64,000 bases of DNA, from positions 19,781 to 83,780 of the forward strand of contig NZ_WMIG01000020.1 of assembly GCF_009711205.1 (NCBI RefSeq). Direction: 5' to 3'. The notes beneath the pieces are model-generated. The model searched no databases, was not told where the DNA came from, and saw only the letters and a program-made list of their open reading frames with translations. Position 1 is the first letter of the stretch. Every line of letters starts with the position of its first letter. The position numbers and the translations under genes are program-made. Origin of the DNA: Paracoccus litorisediminis. GTDB taxonomy: Bacteria > Pseudomonadota > Alphaproteobacteria > Rhodobacterales > Rhodobacteraceae. Shown piece after piece: positions 61,533 to 64,000 of the stretch.

Positions 61533-62417
61533 GTGACCGCCTTTTACTATGCCCTGACCGTGCTGATCTGGGGAACGACCTGGATCGCCATTCACAACCA
61601 GCTTGGCATCGTGCCGATCGAGGCCTCGGTGGTCTATCGTTTCGCGCTGGCCGGGGCGGTCATGTTCCTTGGGCTGCTGGCCATGGACAAACTAAGGGCC
61701 ATTCCCACGCGGCAGCAGCCTTGGGTGGTCCTGCAGGCGCTATGCCTGTTTTCGTGCAATTTCATTTGCTTCTACATCGCGACGGGCTATGTCCCCAGCG
61801 GAGTCGTCTCGGTGGTATTCTCGGCGGCCACGATCTTCAATCTGATCAACGCCTTCCTGTTTCATGGCCGCCGTCCCTCGGGGCGCATTCTGGCTGGGGC
61901 GGGGCTGGGGGTTCTGGGCATCGCTTGCCTGTTTCGCGATACGCTGTCGGCGGCGGCGCTGGACCCCGGCACGGCCAAGGGGCTGGCTCTGGCGTTGCTG
62001 GGAACGTGGTTCTTTTCGGCAGGCAATCTGGTTTCCGCCCGCAATCAGCGTCACGGGCTGCAGCTTGCCACGGTCAACGCCTGGGCGATGCTTTACGGGG
62101 CCGGGATCGTGACTGCCTTCGCCCTGCTGCGCGGCGTGCCCTTTGCCTTTGACACATCGGCGCTTTATGTCGGATCGCTGCTTTATCTGGCGATCCCCGG
62201 CTCGGTGATCGCCTTTACCACCTATCTGACCGTGGTGCATCGTCTGGGGCCAGAGCGCGCGGCCTATATGACGGTGCTGTTCCCGGTCGTCGCGCTTAGC
62301 ATTTCGGTCGTCTATGAGGGCTACCGGATCACGCCGCTGGCCGGGCTGGGGCTGGCATTCGTCCTGCTGGGCAATGTGTTTGTGCTGACCAAGCCGCGGT
62401 TCAGGGCATCGGCCTGA
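61533..62417 (+). CDS. EamA/DMT-family transporter
   Basis: About 294 residues with ten membrane helices in two EamA halves. It opens YYALTVLIWGTTWIAIHNQL, with the family's GTTWIAI, and ends YEGYRITPLAGLGLAFVLLG. A GTG at 61533 with GAGAAG upstream is preferred because it begins right at the first helix; the ATG at 61497 would add a hydrophilic tail. It may export a metabolite or amino acid. It converges on the GH5 gene with a 25-base gap. Confidence 0.86.
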   Translation: MTAFYYALTVLIWGTTWIAIHNQLGIVPIEASVVYRFALAGAVMFLGLLAMDKLRAIPTRQQPWVVLQALCLFSCNFICFYIATGYVPSGVVSVVFSAATIFNLINAFLFHGRRPSGRILAGAGLGVLGIACLFRDTLSAAALDPGTAKGLALALLGTWFFSAGNLVSARNQRHGLQLATVNAWAMLYGAGIVTAFALLRGVPFAFDTSALYVGSLLYLAIPGSVIAFTTYLTVVHRLGPERAAYMTVLFPVVALSISVVYEGYRITPLAGLGLAFVLLGNVFVLTKPRFRASA

Positions 62418-62442
62418 GGCGCCGACACCCCGCCCGGACCGA

Positions 62443-63627
62443 TCAACGCATCCTGTCGCGCAGGATCTGCATCAGCTTGCCGTCGCGCGGCAGTTTCTCG
62501 GGCTGGCCCTGTTCGGTCAGCCAGTAGAACCGCCCCGGCTGCAGGTCGGTCGGCAGCTCATAATCCATGCCGTCCCATTCATCCTCACGGAAGGAATAGA
62601 AGGCCCAGTGGCCGCCGCGCGCCTCGACCGTGTTCAGCACATCGGTCAGATAGGTGCCGCAATCCTGCCAGCGCCGCATGCAGCCGAACTCGGCGGCGAC
62701 GATGCGGCCGGGCGGCAGGTGCTGTGCCTCGGCCCAGTCGAACGCCGCGCCGATATGGGCCGCCACGGCGTCGCGGTCCCAAGCCAGCGTTCCGCCCGCA
62801 TATTCGGTTTCCGCCCCCGGATAGCGCAGGGGTTTTTCCCGCTTCATGTTGGGCGCGCTGGTTGCGGCATAGGGCTCGTACATGTGGAATGCGTATAGCA
62901 CCCGGTCGTCGGATAGCGCGGCAGGCCATGCCGCAAGCGAGCGCGGATTGGCGAACCAGCCGCCATCGACCATGATCGGGGTGACCGGATCGACGGCGCG
63001 GATCGCGGCGATGATGCGGCTGTAGAAACCCGGCAGATCGCGCAAGCCACCCGCCTGCGCGGCCTGCCAAGTGTCCAGCTCCTGCTGCGGGGCATTCTCG
63101 GTCGGGCCGCCGTTCTTTTCGGGCGCGGGTTCGTTCAGGATATTGTAGCCCGCGACCGCCGGATGATCCTTCAGCGCGCCCGCCAGATCCTTCCAGAACT
63201 GCACCGCCTGATCCTGATAGCGGGCGTCCGACCAGATCCGATCATCGTATTTGCCGCCATTCTGCTGCGTCCAGCGCGCGCCGGGCAGGCTAAGCGGGGT
63301 GACGACCACCTTGACGCCCTCGGCTTCGGCGGCATCCAGAACCTTGCGCAGGACCGCCAGATCCTGAGGCACAAGGCCCGCGTAATCATCGGCATCCCCG
63401 ATCAGGAAATCCTGCCCCTGACCCTTCCACTTGCTGAAGGAAAGGCGCAGCCAGCTGGCCCCGGTATCGGACAGCGCCTTGAAATAGGCCTGATCCTGCG
63501 GGGTTGCGTTGAAGCCGTTCGCGCCTTTTTGCGGGCTGTCCCAGAACCCGATCAGGTCGGCGGCAAGGACCGGTTGCGCCAATCCGGCGCAAAGTGCAGC
63601 GATGGCGAGGGTGGTCTTGTGGATCAT
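62443..63627 (-). CDS. Secreted GH5-family glycoside hydrolase (cellulase-like)
   Basis: A 394-residue TIM-barrel glycosidase with a signal peptide (cleavage near PVLA-A, residue 22). Catalytic residues are visible: acid/base Glu in AGYNILNEPAP (about 168) and nucleophile Glu in RIVAAEFGCM (about 310); HMYEPYA (about 246) supplies the conserved His/Tyr. The strand TGASWLRLSF near 57 fits the conserved Arg of GH5. ATG at 63627 is preferred over 63699. It probably hydrolyses beta-glucan or mannan in the periplasm or outside the cell, or trims the cell's own polysaccharide. No polysaccharide cluster is seen in the window. Confidence 0.84.
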   Translation of the reverse strand: MIHKTTLAIAALCAGLAQPVLAADLIGFWDSPQKGANGFNATPQDQAYFKALSDTGASWLRLSFSKWKGQGQDFLIGDADDYAGLVPQDLAVLRKVLDAAEAEGVKVVVTPLSLPGARWTQQNGGKYDDRIWSDARYQDQAVQFWKDLAGALKDHPAVAGYNILNEPAPEKNGGPTENAPQQELDTWQAAQAGGLRDLPGFYSRIIAAIRAVDPVTPIMVDGGWFANPRSLAAWPAALSDDRVLYAFHMYEPYAATSAPNMKREKPLRYPGAETEYAGGTLAWDRDAVAAHIGAAFDWAEAQHLPPGRIVAAEFGCMRRWQDCGTYLTDVLNTVEARGGHWAFYSFREDEWDGMDYELPTDLQPGRFYWLTEQGQPEKLPRDGKLMQILRDRMR

Positions 63628-63682
63628 GGTTCTGCCCGATTTTTCACCTGAATGCAGCATTTCCACCGGACAGACCATCCCC

Positions 63683-64000
63683 CTAGCTTGCTCTTCCATC
63701 GACGATGAGTTGGGGTTTTCCCTTTGAGCATGGTTCGATACGGGCTTTGACGTCGAAGACGTGGCGCAGGAGGTCTGGGGTGACGACCTCGGGGGTGGGG
63801 CCGCAGGCGATGAGCTGGCCGGACTGGATGACCATGGCCGCGTCCGAGAAGTGCAGGGCGTGGCCGATATCGTGCAGGGCGACGATGATCAGCAGGCCCT
63901 GCTCGCGGGTCAGGCGGTGCAGCAGCGCCAGCAGGTCGATCTGGCGGCTGAGATCCAGGGCCGAGGTCGGCTCGTCCATCAGCAGGATCTGCGGGTTCAG
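63683..64000 (-). CDS. Siderophore/haem-type ABC transporter ATPase, C-terminal part
   Basis: Only the last ~106 residues are in the window; the frame runs on past the right edge. The visible part has Walker B in ILLMDEPTSALD, the D-loop, and the switch His in IVALHDIGHAL, then a FecE/FepC/HmuV-like C-terminal region (GQLIACGPTPEVVTPDLLRHVFDV). Its neighbours should be a permease and a binding protein upstream on the same strand, outside the window. Iron-siderophore or haem import is likely. Confidence 0.82.
   Translation of the reverse strand: MNPQILLMDEPTSALDLSRQIDLLALLHRLTREQGLLIIVALHDIGHALHFSDAAMVIQSGQLIACGPTPEVVTPDLLRHVFDVKARIEPCSKGKPQLIVDGRAS

Overview
This window is visibly GC-rich and densely coded, with short intergenic gaps and many translationally coupled genes. 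The gene set suggests an alphaproteobacterium of the Rhodobacteraceae, most likely Paracoccus or a close relative. Pointers are a TRAP transporter beside an FMN-dependent lactate dehydrogenase, a PQQ quinohaemoprotein alcohol dehydrogenase, a Tat-exported GMC-dehydrogenase partner, a DUF72 protein and a ribbon-helix-helix protein of the RHH_4 type. The taxonomic call is inference. I saw no rRNA, no convincing tRNA, no CRISPR array, no insertion sequence and no prophage genes.

Layout, 1-20 kb. A truncated acyl-CoA dehydrogenase is followed by a PhoD-like phosphatase. A secreted subtilisin-like protease with a poly-aspartate region is divergent from an ECF sigma/anti-sigma pair. An SLC13 permease, a glycerate kinase and a pure RTX-repeat protein follow. 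At 9.58-10.92 kb lies a graveyard of decayed genes: a LysR regulator, alkylhydroperoxidase (CMD) proteins and an amino-acid ABC permease. At 10.9-15.9 kb an MFS symporter, an Ldh-family reductase, an XRE-cupin regulator and a D-aminopeptidase look like a D-amino-acid or D-peptide module. A glyoxalase / subunit-3 / GMC dehydrogenase operon follows, then small regulators and a DUF72 protein.

Layout, 20-42 kb. A LAB_N / ArnT-like / GT2 operon, probably for lipid A modification, sits behind an orphan OmpR-type regulator. Next come a secreted alpha/beta hydrolase, an Asp/Gly-rich repeat protein and a NarXL-like two-component system. An MhqO/MhqD-like pair is divergent from a LysR gene. After a methyltransferase, CorA, an RNA 2',3'-cyclic phosphodiesterase and an FkbM methyltransferase, there is a GGDEF-EAL protein with a periplasmic SUOX-fold partner. 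A TRAP (dctPQM) - lldD operon under a divergent LysR regulator follows; its dctM is broken by a large internal deletion.

Layout, 42-64 kb. A PQQ/haem alcohol dehydrogenase is divergent from a hydratase-aldolase pair and an AraC regulator. A coniferyl-aldehyde-type dehydrogenase and BrnQ come next. A six-gene operon then joins a dipeptide/oligopeptide ABC importer to two proline-specific peptidases. The window closes with a Crp/Fnr regulator, a GST, an EamA transporter, a secreted GH5 glycosidase and the end of a siderophore/haem-type ABC ATPase that runs off the edge.

Overall this is a chromosomal catabolic and transport region of a metabolically versatile heterotroph, with several local regulator-enzyme-transporter sets and clear signs of gene decay at two loci (9.6-10.9 kb and dctM).
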